From Acidobacteriota bacterium (GTDB lineage: Bacteria > Acidobacteriota > Terriglobia > Acidiferrales > UBA7541), in assembly GCA_027307115.1 (NCBI GenBank), contig DAHUXN010000021.1, positions 1 to 55,716 of the forward strand: a stretch of 55,716 bases of DNA, read 5' to 3'. Position numbers and translations under genes: made by a program. Below, in pieces: positions 8,618-17,638 of this stretch (position 1 is its first letter; the number at the start of each line of letters is the position of its first letter). The notes under the pieces were generated by a model. It saw only the letters and a program-made list of their open reading frames with translations, was not told the origin of the DNA and did no database searches.

Positions 8618-9600
8618 GTTCGCACCTGGCCGCTCAATTGCTTTTTGGCAATCGCGCCGCCGAAATCAACCGCCGATGTATTCCCTCCGCACACTAGCAC
8701 GCCCACACGTTCTTCGGTTGCCGGCTCATAGCGATGCGACAAGAGCGCTGCGAAAGCCGCCGCGCCACCCGGCTCTGCTACGATGCGCAACGTTTTCCAG
8801 AGCATGTCCTGCGCTTGCAGGATTGCTTCGTCCGGAACCAACACTACGCGCTCAACCGCGCTTTGCGCGATCGGAAACATCAGCTCTCCGACGCGCTTGG
8901 GTGCCAGCGAGTCGGCTGCGATTCCCCCGGCGGGACTGTCGACCGGCTTGCCCGCTCGCAGCGCATTCGTCAAAGTAGGCGCCGCCTCAGGTTCCACTCC
9001 CACGATTCGAATTCGACTCGAGTACCACGACGCGACTCCTCCAATCAGCCCGCCCCCGCCAACGGCAACCAGCAACGAATCAAGCTCGGGATCCTGCCCT
9101 TCAAATTCCAGCCCCGCCGTGCCCTGGCCCAAAAGCGTCTCGATCTGATCGTAGGCGTGCACCGCCAGCGCCCCCGATTGCTTCGCCCATGTCTCGCTCG
9201 CCGCGAGTGCATCCGCGTAGCGCTCGCCTCCGATTACCAACTCTGCGCCGTAACTCCAAATCCGCTCGATCTTTTCCGCTGACGCCACGCTCGGCACAAA
9301 GATTTTCGCCGGCTTTCCGAGTTTCCTCGCCGCATACGCGACCGCTGCCCCGTGGTTTCCACCTGACGCCGCCACAATTCCCGCGGCAGGTACATCGCGA
9401 GTCAGTAAATTCGCAAACGCCCCGCGTGCCTTGAACGATCCGGCGTGCTGAAACAGTTCCAGCTTGAAAATTACGCTTGCGCACTTCAAACCAAAGTCGG
9501 ACCCTTCGACCTCGATGATTGGCGTCCGGCGTATGTATGGCCGGATCACTCGCTCGATTGCTGAAATGCTTTCCTGATTAATTCCCGCATTCATCGTCAT
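8614..9600 (-). CDS. PLP-dependent threonine/serine dehydratase-like enzyme
   Basis: Fold-type II PLP enzyme of about 328 residues. The Schiff-base Lys lies in AGSFKARGA (about residue 57). The phosphate/substrate loop ASGGNHG is at about 78-84, a glycine-rich VGGGGLIGG loop binds the PLP phosphate, and the late segment EPGGAAAFAAL is typical of threonine dehydratases and serine racemases. It probably deaminates Thr or Ser to the 2-oxo acid, but no regulatory ACT domain is present, so it is the catabolic-type short form. The ATG at 9600 has GGGGAA just upstream and is preferred over an upstream in-frame start. A second member of this family lies at 39628-40620. Confidence 0.85.
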   Translation of the reverse strand: MTMNAGINQESISAIERVIRPYIRRTPIIEVEGSDFGLKCASVIFKLELFQHAGSFKARGAFANLLTRDVPAAGIVAASGGNHGAAVAYAARKLGKPAKIFVPSVASAEKIERIWSYGAELVIGGERYADALAASETWAKQSGALAVHAYDQIETLLGQGTAGLEFEGQDPELDSLLVAVGGGGLIGGVASWYSSRIRIVGVEPEAAPTLTNALRAGKPVDSPAGGIAADSLAPKRVGELMFPIAQSAVERVVLVPDEAILQAQDMLWKTLRIVAEPGGAAAFAALLSHRYEPATEERVGVLVCGGNTSAVDFGGAIAKKQLSGQVRT

Positions 9601-9710
9601 GAATTCCCCACTATGGTCACGACTTGCGCGCGATCTGGCGAGCCCCGCATAACCAAGCCGGCAGCCGGCTTCGTTCAACAATATAGACTCGCAATGGTAA
9701 TTTCGGATTC

Positions 9711-10172
9711 TTACTTCTTGAAGAGGTCTTCAAAGGCCTTGCGGGCATCGTCCGGCCGCGAATTGGCCACGGGCGCTGGAGTCGAACTCGTCGAATAGTT
9801 CACCGGAGAAGTATCTTTCTCCACCGTCATTCGAAATTCAAAGAATGTGCAGTCGTTCTTCAAATCTTTGCGAGGAATGCGTTCCGGAATGGGCTGCGTG
9901 CATTCGAATTGCGCTGCCGTGTCGAAGTGAACGCATTGCTTGCAGGAGTGCATGTCGAGGTGGCACTTCGGGCATTGGCCATTCTGATCAAATCCTGGCG
10001 CTAAAATCGTCCCGCAGTTCGAACACCGCGCGCGCATCACCGTTCCCACCATCCGCGGAGTGCGTGGGCCCATTTGCTCCTGCCGGGGACGCGGCTCAGC
10101 GGATGGACGATCGCGTTTCTTTTCGTCGCGATCCCGGTCGCTATACCCCTTATGCTTATACTTCCGCTCCAT
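9711..10172 (-). CDS. Zinc-ribbon protein, conserved hypothetical
   Basis: Predicted 153-residue soluble protein. It has a highly charged N-terminal region (about 1-45: Lys, Arg and Asp runs), then two Cys knuckles CSNCG and CPKC that form a zinc ribbon. A second Cys/His group follows (CKQCVHF, then Cys residues in FECTQ and NDCTFF), and the tail is rich in Ser, Thr and Pro, ending in a short amphipathic helix (DDARKAFEDLF). The ATG at 10172 has a perfect GGAGG six bases upstream. The function is unknown. The ribbon plus basic arm suggests nucleic-acid or protein binding. It lies just downstream of hpnE on the same strand but about 255 bp away. Confidence 0.7.
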   Translation of the reverse strand: MERKYKHKGYSDRDRDEKKRDRPSAEPRPRQEQMGPRTPRMVGTVMRARCSNCGTILAPGFDQNGQCPKCHLDMHSCKQCVHFDTAAQFECTQPIPERIPRKDLKNDCTFFEFRMTVEKDTSPVNYSTSSTPAPVANSRPDDARKAFEDLFKK

Positions 10173-10426
10173 AAATTTCCTCCGGGGATGCCCCATAATA
10201 CTCCGAAAGGTCTCTGCCGACGGCACATTTCCAGAATTGCGATGGAAATTCAGGGTTGCGTTAGCTCGAACCGTTCGTGGATTGCACGCAGCAAAATCTT
10301 TTTAAGGTCAATACGCTTCGGGCGAGCAGCACGAATGCTTTCGGACATTTCGCGGTAGACGCGTATCCTTCGTGAAACAATTTCAGGGATCACTTCGGCG
10401 GCTACCCAGGAAACGCTACCGTGATT

Positions 10427-11839
10427 CTACTCCTTTGCCCACCGTTCGCAAAACCCTTCTGCTGGCAGGTCCGCAACAGTAAACTTCTTCGGCGTTCCGG
10501 CAAAGTTGAGCAAGGCCTCGGCGGCAAGGTACCCGCTGCGCACGGCTCCCTCCATCGTTGCCGGCCATCCCGTCTGCGTCCAGTCCCCCGCTAAAAAAAA
10601 CCCCGGAATGCCAGTCTCCTGCGCCGGACGCCACGCATCCGAACCTACTTCGGGCGAAAACGTGGCGTGCACTTCTTTCACCACAGTCGCCTTGCGCAAT
10701 TGCGCGTCGCGCGCCAACGGCAAGACCTCCTGCACTTCCTTCACGCACAGGTCAATGATTTCCTGCCGCGTCCTTGCAACCAGCTCATACGACGCGCTGA
10801 TTACCAGCTGTAAATATTGCCCCAATTCATTTCCAGAGCTTTCCGCATTGCCGCCGGTCAGCGACTTGTTGAATATCCACTGCACGGTGTGATCGAGCAA
10901 CGTCAAAAATGGTTTGTCGAGTACCTTTCGGTCATACCAGAGGTGCACCCCTGTAATTGGCGACGTTCGCAGCTTGCGCAAGTTCGCAAAGGGCGGCCGC
11001 TCTCGCATCTCTTCGGGCAAAATCTCTAACAGTAAGTCGTGCGGTACAGCGGCAATGCAGGCGTCCGCGCGCATTTCCGTGCCGTCGTCCAGAAGGAGCG
11101 AACGAAATGCTCCGTTGGCAAATTGAATGCTGCGGACGGTCGCGCGCGTTCGCACTTCCCCGCCGCGGCCCTCAACTGCCTGGCGGCAGCCCGAATATAA
11201 TTCTCCCAACGGCACAGACGGAATACCCACCACATATCCGCGACGGTTTGCAAGAAAGGCCTTCCAGAAGACATCGATACCGTAGCGCGCATCCGTACGC
11301 TCCAATTCCTCATTCAGCGCGCTCACCAACACGACGCGCCAGAATCGCGCGATGGCCACTTCTGTTTGCCCATCGTGGCGCAGCCAATCGAGCATGGTTG
11401 CGCCGTCGCTATCCGACGGCTTGCCGCCTGCACGCGCAATCCGCAACATACCTTCCGCAATCGCCCGCTTATCCCGATACGCCAGAGCGCTGAATCGCAA
11501 AAAAGAAATTCCCATGTGAAATGGGGGCGGAAGCGGTGATGAATAAATCGAACTCACCCGCCCGGCCTTGTCCGCAAAAAACAGACGGTCGTAATGCCGG
11601 ATTTTCGATTCCGCGCCCACGCGGCGATAAAAATCAGCCAGGTTCGTGCAGCATCCCAGCGTGACGTGCTGGCAATTGTCGATGTGGCTGCCGTCCGGAA
11701 GCGCGTATGAAGTCGCTCGCCCGCCAAGATACGGGCGCTTTTCGAGCAAAATCACGCGAACTCCCGCGTCAGCGAGTGCTGTGGCCGCCGACAGGCCCGC
11801 CAGTCCGCCGCCAATCACGATCACGGTTTCGCAGGGCAT
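10427..11839 (-). CDS. hpnE: Hydroxysqualene dehydroxylase HpnE
   Basis: FAD-dependent amine-oxidase-type protein (about 470 residues from the ATG at 11839). The dinucleotide-binding motif GGGLAGLSAATAL lies at about residues 9-21, followed by LEKRPYLGGRATSY. The C-terminal FAD motif is FFLAGDWTQTGWPATMEGAVRSGYLAA. In the HpnCDE route this enzyme reduces hydroxysqualene to squalene, the substrate of the cyclase encoded at the head of the operon. The start is preceded by GGGGAA, and the gene overlaps the end of hpnD by about 70 bases. The frame is open further upstream, but the extra residues are not part of the family fold. It is the last gene of the hopanoid operon. Confidence 0.93.
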   Translation of the reverse strand: MPCETVIVIGGGLAGLSAATALADAGVRVILLEKRPYLGGRATSYALPDGSHIDNCQHVTLGCCTNLADFYRRVGAESKIRHYDRLFFADKAGRVSSIYSSPLPPPFHMGISFLRFSALAYRDKRAIAEGMLRIARAGGKPSDSDGATMLDWLRHDGQTEVAIARFWRVVLVSALNEELERTDARYGIDVFWKAFLANRRGYVVGIPSVPLGELYSGCRQAVEGRGGEVRTRATVRSIQFANGAFRSLLLDDGTEMRADACIAAVPHDLLLEILPEEMRERPPFANLRKLRTSPITGVHLWYDRKVLDKPFLTLLDHTVQWIFNKSLTGGNAESSGNELGQYLQLVISASYELVARTRQEIIDLCVKEVQEVLPLARDAQLRKATVVKEVHATFSPEVGSDAWRPAQETGIPGFFLAGDWTQTGWPATMEGAVRSGYLAAEALLNFAGTPKKFTVADLPAEGFCERWAKE

Positions 11840-12710
11840 CCGTTTCCCCAAGCCATCCCATTCGCGCGCGCGCCAGAATCCATAATTTTTCGCCCGTTGA
11901 TAATCGCGCCGGCCGCCCGGGCTTCGCAGCAAAGCTCCGCGCGTCGATTTTTTCGAGGATGCCGGAGTAAATCCGCGCCATCGCCCAAAGTGCCGCTCGG
12001 CTATCTTCGCTCACCAGATCCAACAGTTGCCAGCCTTCCCGATAAAACTGCCACGCGCGCTCCGCCTCGAAACGCATCAGTGATGTTATTTCCGGGCTCG
12101 TTTTTCCTTGGGCCAGTTCACTCGAATCACAATGGAACTGCCGGAAATCCTGATTAGGCAAGTAGACGCGCCCCATCGCGAAATCTCGCGCGATGTCCCG
12201 CAAGATATTCGTGAGTTGGAACGCGATACCGAGCTTTTCCGCCAGCTCTGGCGCGCGCGGCTCGGAAAAACCGAAAGCGTGCAGGCAGCAAAGTCCAACT
12301 GTCCCGGCCACACGATAGCAATATACCCGCAACTCGTCGAATGTCTCGTAGGACGCAACGGTCAAATCCATTTCCGCCCCAGAAATCAAATCGTGCAGGT
12401 AGCGCGGCGGGATCCCATAAGTCGTCACAGTGTGCCCAAACGCAGGCCAGACCGGCCCAGCGATATCATCACCAGCTAACACGCGGTCCATCTCAGCTCG
12501 CCGTTCATTCAGCCGCCGTGTCTTGTCCTCCACGGCCCCAGGCTCGTCGGAAATATCGTCCACGCCGCGCATGAATGCATAGAGCGCGCAAAGCGCGTCG
12601 CGCTTGGCGGCAGGCAGCAGCATAAAACCGTAATAGAAATTGCGCGCGGCAGCGCGTGCGATTTTACGGCAATGCTCGTAGGAAGCGGCGACCGCGGTGG
12701 CGTCAGGCAT
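11769..12710 (-). CDS. hpnD: Presqualene diphosphate synthase HpnD
   Basis: Head-to-head prenyl synthase of about 313 residues. The first aspartate-rich motif is DDISDE (about 51-56), after the typical FYYGFMLLPAAKRDALCALYAFMR. The second is NILRDIARD (Asp about 172 and 176), followed by GRVYLP. It condenses two farnesyl diphosphates to presqualene diphosphate, the first step of the HpnD-HpnC-HpnE squalene route. The ATG at 12710 overlaps the end of hpnC by eight bases (ATGCCTGA), so translation is coupled. The first motif has Ser where many relatives have Val or Cys, but the aspartates needed for magnesium binding are intact. Confidence 0.92.
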   Translation of the reverse strand: MPDATAVAASYEHCRKIARAAARNFYYGFMLLPAAKRDALCALYAFMRGVDDISDEPGAVEDKTRRLNERRAEMDRVLAGDDIAGPVWPAFGHTVTTYGIPPRYLHDLISGAEMDLTVASYETFDELRVYCYRVAGTVGLCCLHAFGFSEPRAPELAEKLGIAFQLTNILRDIARDFAMGRVYLPNQDFRQFHCDSSELAQGKTSPEITSLMRFEAERAWQFYREGWQLLDLVSEDSRAALWAMARIYSGILEKIDARSFAAKPGRPARLSTGEKLWILARARMGWLGETDALRNRDRDWRRTGGPVGGHSTR

Positions 12711-13671
12711 GTCGGCCGGCCAGCGAGGTGCTTTCGGGCTTCTGGCCACCACCATCGGTTGAACGAAAAGACGAAAGAATTCGTGAAATCAGCGCGCGCC
12801 CCAGTAAACGCGCTTGCACGGCGCGGTCCAGCGCGGGGCGTCTGTGCAGCGTGTCGTAGCCCATCGACTCAATCGCATCGAGTACGGCGCAGCCGCCGCG
12901 ATTGAATAATTCCAAGTCGACGCGAAATTCCGGCGACACCCGGCCCGCCAGCGGCGCTCCCACCGCAAATAGCGCCCGCGTGCGTACAATCAAATCCTTC
13001 ATCAATTCCACATAATCAGAGTCGAATCGCTTCGACACGATGTCGTTTTCCGTCGCGCCGTGGATCGCGGCCAGTTCCAGCGGTATATAGATTCGGCCCT
13101 TTTCGAGGTCGCGTCCCACATCCTGCCAGAAATTCGCAAGCTGCAGCGCGGTACAAGTCGCATCCGAAAGCGTTTGCCGTTCCGCATCGCGATAGCCCAT
13201 CAAATAAAGCACCAGCCGGCCCACCGGATTCGCCGAGTAACGGCAATAGTTGATTACATCCTCCCACTTCGCATAGCGGTGTACCGTCTGATCTTGTCGA
13301 AACGCAACCAGCAAATCACGGAATGGCTCGATCGGAATATCGCATTCGCGCGCCGTCTCTGCGACCGCGATCAACACGGGATGCGTCGCCGCGCCGCGAT
13401 ACGCCCGTTGCAATTCTTTGTCCCAGCCATCCAGCAACTCCACCGCGCGCTTCGGATCCGCAACTTCATCTCCCAAATCGTCGGCCCAGCGGCAATACGC
13501 ATACACGTTGTAGAAATGCTGGTGCAGGCGCGACGGAAGCAGCCAGGAAACGACGCGGAAATTTTCGTAGTGGTGAGTCGCCAGCCAGCGCGTGTACCGC
13601 TGCGCTTCAGCGGGCGTACAGCCTTCCGCCGGCAGCGAGCGTGCGATTTCTAATTCCTGTTGTCCCAGCAT
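12703..13671 (-). CDS. hpnC: Hydroxysqualene synthase HpnC
   Basis: Second squalene/phytoene-synthase-type gene, 322 residues. It carries DDLGDE (about 64-69) and QDVGRD (Asp about 184 and 188) followed by GRIYIP. The N-terminal HHYENFRVVSWLLP is characteristic of HpnC as opposed to HpnD. It converts presqualene diphosphate to hydroxysqualene. The start at 13671 lies 13 bases after the stop of the preceding dehydrogenase gene and has no clear ribosome binding site, which suggests reinitiation. The pairing hpnC-hpnD-hpnE in this order is the standard bacterial squalene module, here placed at the 3' end of the hopanoid operon. Confidence 0.92.
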   Translation of the reverse strand: MLGQQELEIARSLPAEGCTPAEAQRYTRWLATHHYENFRVVSWLLPSRLHQHFYNVYAYCRWADDLGDEVADPKRAVELLDGWDKELQRAYRGAATHPVLIAVAETARECDIPIEPFRDLLVAFRQDQTVHRYAKWEDVINYCRYSANPVGRLVLYLMGYRDAERQTLSDATCTALQLANFWQDVGRDLEKGRIYIPLELAAIHGATENDIVSKRFDSDYVELMKDLIVRTRALFAVGAPLAGRVSPEFRVDLELFNRGGCAVLDAIESMGYDTLHRRPALDRAVQARLLGRALISRILSSFRSTDGGGQKPESTSLAGRHA

Positions 13672-13684
13672 GAGGGCCGGGCGG

Positions 13685-14749
13685 TTAAGCCCAGGGATTG
13701 ACCGCCGTTTTCAGTTCACCGTTGCGGTGCTTCATGTCTTCGAAAGCGCGCGGCAGCTCTGCCAGCGGAATTTCTCCCGTGACAAAGTCGCTGGCGCGCA
13801 CTTCGCCCCGCGAGATCGTCTCGAGCGCCTCACGAATGAATTGCGGCGTGTGATGGAATGTCGCCTTGATGGTGATCTCAGAATAGTGGAGCAGCGCCGG
13901 ATCGAATTGCACTTGCGTGCCGTGCGGGCAGCCGCCGAACAAATTTACCTTCCCGCCCTTCCTCACCATTTGCATCGCCCACTGCCATGTCGTCGCGGAG
14001 CCGACAGCTTCGATCACCGCGTCCGCGCCGCGGCCACCCTCAGTCAGTTGCCGGACGATCTGCACTGGGCTGTCCATCGTCGACACATCGAAAGCCGCAT
14101 AGGCGCCCAAACGCTCGGCCGCTTGTACTTGACCTTTGCGCTTCCCCAACGCGATCACGCGCACATCTCGCGCGGAAAGTGCGCGAATAAATTTCAGCCC
14201 AATCGGACCGCAACCTACAATCACAGCCGTGTCGCCCGGGCGAATATCCGTCTCATGAATCCCGCGTAGCACACAGGCGAGCGGCTCAACCATCGCCGCA
14301 TCGCGAAAACTCACATGATCGGGAATCTCCAGCAAATTCTGTCGGACAATCCGCCCCGGTATGCGCACATATTCCGCGTACGCGCCATTGTTGAACAGCA
14401 AATCTTCGCACAGATTCGGCTGCCCCTTCCGGCAGTACAGGCAAGCGCCGCACGGTGCCGAGTTTGACGGAACCACGCGCATTCCCGCCCGAATCGTGCC
14501 GTCGACCGACCGCCCTGTGTCTTCCACCACCCCCGCGAGTTCGTGGCCAAAAATCGCCGGCGGGTGAATCATTCGCGGATGCGATCCTTGCTTCCACACT
14601 TTCAAGTCCGTTCCGCAGGTCAACGCCACTTGCACGCGGATCAGCACTTCGTCCTCGCCGAGTTCAGGTATCCCGACGCGCTCGATCTTCAAGTCCTCGC
14701 GGCCGTACAAAACCGCCGCGGTCATCACTCCCATGAAATCCGTTGTCAT
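13685..14749 (-). CDS. Zinc-dependent medium-chain dehydrogenase (MDR1) in hopanoid operon
   Basis: Medium-chain dehydrogenase of 354 residues. The catalytic zinc Cys is in LTCGTD, with the neighbouring GHELAG His/Glu pair. The structural zinc site has four Cys within PCGACLYCRKGQPNLC. The cofactor-binding Rossmann motif is VGCGPIGLKF, followed by a basic KRKGQ stretch where the nucleotide 2' end would sit, perhaps favouring NADP. It overlaps the upstream dehydrogenase gene as ATGA and is embedded between hpnG and hpnC. The substrate is not shown by the sequence. The setting suggests a hopanoid side-chain alcohol or aldehyde. A general sugar-alcohol dehydrogenase is the alternative. Confidence 0.85.
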   Translation of the reverse strand: MTTDFMGVMTAAVLYGREDLKIERVGIPELGEDEVLIRVQVALTCGTDLKVWKQGSHPRMIHPPAIFGHELAGVVEDTGRSVDGTIRAGMRVVPSNSAPCGACLYCRKGQPNLCEDLLFNNGAYAEYVRIPGRIVRQNLLEIPDHVSFRDAAMVEPLACVLRGIHETDIRPGDTAVIVGCGPIGLKFIRALSARDVRVIALGKRKGQVQAAERLGAYAAFDVSTMDSPVQIVRQLTEGGRGADAVIEAVGSATTWQWAMQMVRKGGKVNLFGGCPHGTQVQFDPALLHYSEITIKATFHHTPQFIREALETISRGEVRASDFVTGEIPLAELPRAFEDMKHRNGELKTAVNPWA

Positions 14750-15849
14750 GAATGCGTAATCACCACTTTCAAGGTGCTGTCTGTCGGGTGCGCGGCAAGC
14801 TGCAGCGCCTCGCCGATCCGCTCAGTCGAAAATCGATCAGAAACCAGCTGCGCCAAGGGCAACTGCCGCTCGAACACAATTCGAGCATACTCCCCCTGCT
14901 CTGTAATTGATGCGCTATAACTGCCCAGGATTTCCTTTTCTTCAATACCCACGGCTGCCGCCGGAAATTCGATTTTCAGCACAGGATCATTGTGTGCAAA
15001 AAGGACCACTCTACCCCCAGGCCGCGCTATTTCCAAGGCTTCAGTGACTAATTTCGGCTGCGGTGCGGCCAGCAGAACGACGTCCGCGCCGCGCCCATGT
15101 GTGCGTTCCCGGACTTGAGCTTCTACATCCTCCGATGCAGGGTCAAACGAAGCGGTTGCGCCCAGCCGCAGACTGGCAGCGCGCCGCGCCGCAAGCGGGT
15201 CCGTCGTCACAACCTCTGCTCCCTTCAATTTCACCAAACCCGTCAGCAACATTCCGATCGGCCCCTGCCCAAGCACTACCGCGAATTCACCTTTCGCAAC
15301 GCGCCCCTTCCACACAGCCTTGGCGGCAGTGTTCACCGGCTCGATGAACGTCGCTTCCTCAAACGTTATGCCGGGCGGAATCGCCAGCATGCCGCGCTCG
15401 ACAATCCACGGCATCGCGCGAACATATTGCGCGAATCCGCCTCCGTTCGGAGTGAAACCCGCCGTCAGTCCCACTTTCTTGTACTCGGGACACTGTGAGA
15501 AGAGTTTGCGCTCGCAGTAGAAGCATGTGCCGCACGGAACGTGATGAAAACTTACGACGCGATCGCCCGCCTTGAACTTCCGCACGCCGCGTCCAATTTC
15601 AACAACCGTCCCCGCCAGTTCGTGCCCAAAAATCTGCGGCGCAGGAACAAATCCGTTGGCGATTTTCTTGATGTCCGTCCCGCAAATCCCGCATGCCGCC
15701 ACACGAAATAGCACCTCGCCGTCGCCAATTTCCGGAACCGGCACCTCTTCGCACACGACGCTTCCCTTGCCGCGATAAACTCCCGCCAGCATTTTGCCGC
15801 CCCGATTTTCGCGTGGCGCCACCTCGATGTGTGCGGTTGTCGAACTCAT
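14746..15849 (-). CDS. Zinc-dependent medium-chain dehydrogenase (MDR2) in hopanoid operon
   Basis: Medium-chain dehydrogenase of 367 residues with intact motifs: CGICGTD (catalytic zinc Cys), GHELAG, a structural-zinc cluster PCGTCFYCERKLFSQC and the Rossmann loop LGQGPIGMLL. It is clearly distinct from MDR1, since the two share the fold but little outside the motifs, so this is not a recent duplication. It overlaps hpnG upstream (ATGA at 15846-15849) and MDR1 downstream (ATGA at 14746-14749). The three genes should therefore be made in fixed ratio. An oxidoreductase acting on the HpnG product or a later hopanoid intermediate is the natural inference; the sequence alone does not prove it. 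Confidence 0.85.
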   Translation of the reverse strand: MSSTTAHIEVAPRENRGGKMLAGVYRGKGSVVCEEVPVPEIGDGEVLFRVAACGICGTDIKKIANGFVPAPQIFGHELAGTVVEIGRGVRKFKAGDRVVSFHHVPCGTCFYCERKLFSQCPEYKKVGLTAGFTPNGGGFAQYVRAMPWIVERGMLAIPPGITFEEATFIEPVNTAAKAVWKGRVAKGEFAVVLGQGPIGMLLTGLVKLKGAEVVTTDPLAARRAASLRLGATASFDPASEDVEAQVRERTHGRGADVVLLAAPQPKLVTEALEIARPGGRVVLFAHNDPVLKIEFPAAAVGIEEKEILGSYSASITEQGEYARIVFERQLPLAQLVSDRFSTERIGEALQLAAHPTDSTLKVVITHS

Positions 15850-16604
15850 GCTCTGGTCGCCCCGGCCATTTCAGTCGAACGATCCGCTCGCGCCGCCAGA
15901 TCAAGTATGTATCCATCCAGAAGTTCCGCGAGCTTCGTAGCGGCGAGCCGCGTATTCCGCCCGAGACGCAACAGAGATGGCAGCTTCTGCGGCGCACGCG
16001 CCAGCGAACGCGCCACCTTCGATCCTTGCACCTTCCCCTGATTGTCCAGAACAGCGCTGAAATCCATCGGCAAATCCTGATCTGCCGCGTCACTGATCGC
16101 CCGAATCGCAACGCTCGGAATCTTGCGCGCCGCCGCTTCCGTCAGCACCGCGAAGCTTTCCATCTCGACTGCTTCCGCCATGCGCCCCAAGCGGCCCTTG
16201 CCTTCTGCCGTGACAACCATCTTGGCGGACGATAGCAACCTCTCTGCCAGCCTAACGCCGCGCCTCTCCGCTGCATCCACAAGTTCACGGTCCGCCACAA
16301 TTGTCCGTTCGCTTTCCAGTTCCATCACCTCGCGGGCCACGAATACTTCTCCGACACCATACGTCGCGCGCAGGCTCCCCGCGACGCCCGAAGAGATGCA
16401 CACGCTCGGCCCCCATTGCAACGCACGGGTAATTACGAATCTTGCCCGCTCGGGCCCAACGCCCGTTAAAACCACCCGCACGTCTGCCGCTTCCACTCTC
16501 GTGTCATACGCCGCAAAATCCGACTCCGTCGCCCGCGTGAACGAACGCAACCTTCGCCACGGAGCGAATTCATTTTCCAACGCGAAGCTCACTAGAATTT
16601 TCAT
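15846..16604 (-). CDS. hpnG: Adenosylhopane nucleosidase/phosphorylase HpnG
   Basis: Nucleoside-phosphorylase-fold protein of about 252 residues from the ATG at 16604. It shows GVGPERAR, the glycine-rich SSGVAGSL, the VEMESFAVL motif (ribose-binding Met/Glu) and the base-binding IRAISDAAD segment. In hopanoid synthesis HpnG removes adenine from adenosylhopane made by HpnH, giving ribosylhopane (or phosphoribosylhopane). It begins 8 bases after the hpnA stop and ends in an ATGA overlap with the MDR2 gene. The ribosome binding site is weak, consistent with translational coupling. Confidence 0.9.
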   Translation of the reverse strand: MKILVSFALENEFAPWRRLRSFTRATESDFAAYDTRVEAADVRVVLTGVGPERARFVITRALQWGPSVCISSGVAGSLRATYGVGEVFVAREVMELESERTIVADRELVDAAERRGVRLAERLLSSAKMVVTAEGKGRLGRMAEAVEMESFAVLTEAAARKIPSVAIRAISDAADQDLPMDFSAVLDNQGKVQGSKVARSLARAPQKLPSLLRLGRNTRLAATKLAELLDGYILDLAARADRSTEMAGATRA

Positions 16605-16612
16605 ATGAATCT

Positions 16613-17638
16613 TTATGCCGGGGAGACTTGCGCAACACCGGCCCACTTAGGAAGCGTTGCGTAACCATTTTCAACGTACCAGCGCACCGCGCGTTCCAGC
16701 GCCGCTTCCACCGTGCCCGGCTGGTACCCCAATTCCTGCCGCGCTTTCGCGTCGTTCACAAACATCTTGTGCCGCGCTATGCGCACTCCTTCAATGGGAA
16801 TCCGCGGCTCGCGCCCCGTCACGCGCGAATATGCGGCGTCAACGCACGCGGCAATCAGAGCCACCGAATGAGGGATTCGCCACGTCGGCGCGGCGAGGCC
16901 CGTGATCTTCGCCAGCGCATCCAGCAGTTCCTTCAGGGTCATATTGCGCCCGCCAAGCAAATAACGCTCGCCGATTTTTCCGCGCTGCGCCGCCAGCAAG
17001 TGCCCTTCCGCCACATCCTCCACGGGCGCAAAATTTAAGCCCGTTTCCACATAGGCCGGCATGCGTCCCAACAGAAAATCCAGAATGATGCGTCCCGTCG
17101 GCGTCGGCTTCCAATCGCCTGGTCCGATCGGCGTAGTCGGATTCACGATCACCACCGGCAAGCCCTCGTGCGCCGCGCGCAGCGCCTCTTGCTCCGCCAG
17201 CAGTTTTGAGCGCTTGTAATTTCCAATCATTTCATCCACGGAGGCCCGGTTCGTTTCGTCCGGCAGAGCGTTTCCGCGAGGGACGGCAATCGTAGCCACC
17301 GTGCTCGTGTACACGAACCGCTGCACTCGTGCGCGCAGCGCCGCCGCGAGCAGATTCTTCGTTCCGGTTACATTGTTGTCGTAGATTTCGTGCGGATGGC
17401 GCGACCACAGACGATAATCCGCGGCCACGTGATAAACGCGATCGACTCCGGCCAGCGCGCGATCAAGCGAAGCCTCATCGCGCAAGTCGCCTTCGACCCA
17501 TTCGACGGCGACTCCTTCAAGTGCCTGCCGCCGACTTCCCGGCCGCGCCAGCGCCCTCACCGATTCACCGGAAGCGGCCAATCGCCGGGCAACATGCGAG
17601 CCCACGAAACCGGTCGCACCGGAGACTAGCGTCGTCAT
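16613..17638 (-). CDS. hpnA: Hopanoid-associated sugar epimerase HpnA
   Basis: Extended short-chain dehydrogenase of 341 residues. The NAD-binding GATGFVGSHVA is at about 7-17, the active-site region YTSTVATI is at about 110-117, and the YKRSK motif (Tyr about 141, Lys about 145) completes the catalytic pair. HpnA is genetically tied to hopanoid clusters, but its reaction is not firmly established. The ATG at 17638 overlaps the hpnH stop as ATGA. The reading frame is open for another 134 codons upstream, but that part only mirrors hpnH and shows no fold. Confidence 0.92.
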   Translation of the reverse strand: MTTLVSGATGFVGSHVARRLAASGESVRALARPGSRRQALEGVAVEWVEGDLRDEASLDRALAGVDRVYHVAADYRLWSRHPHEIYDNNVTGTKNLLAAALRARVQRFVYTSTVATIAVPRGNALPDETNRASVDEMIGNYKRSKLLAEQEALRAAHEGLPVVIVNPTTPIGPGDWKPTPTGRIILDFLLGRMPAYVETGLNFAPVEDVAEGHLLAAQRGKIGERYLLGGRNMTLKELLDALAKITGLAAPTWRIPHSVALIAACVDAAYSRVTGREPRIPIEGVRIARHKMFVNDAKARQELGYQPGTVEAALERAVRWYVENGYATLPKWAGVAQVSPA

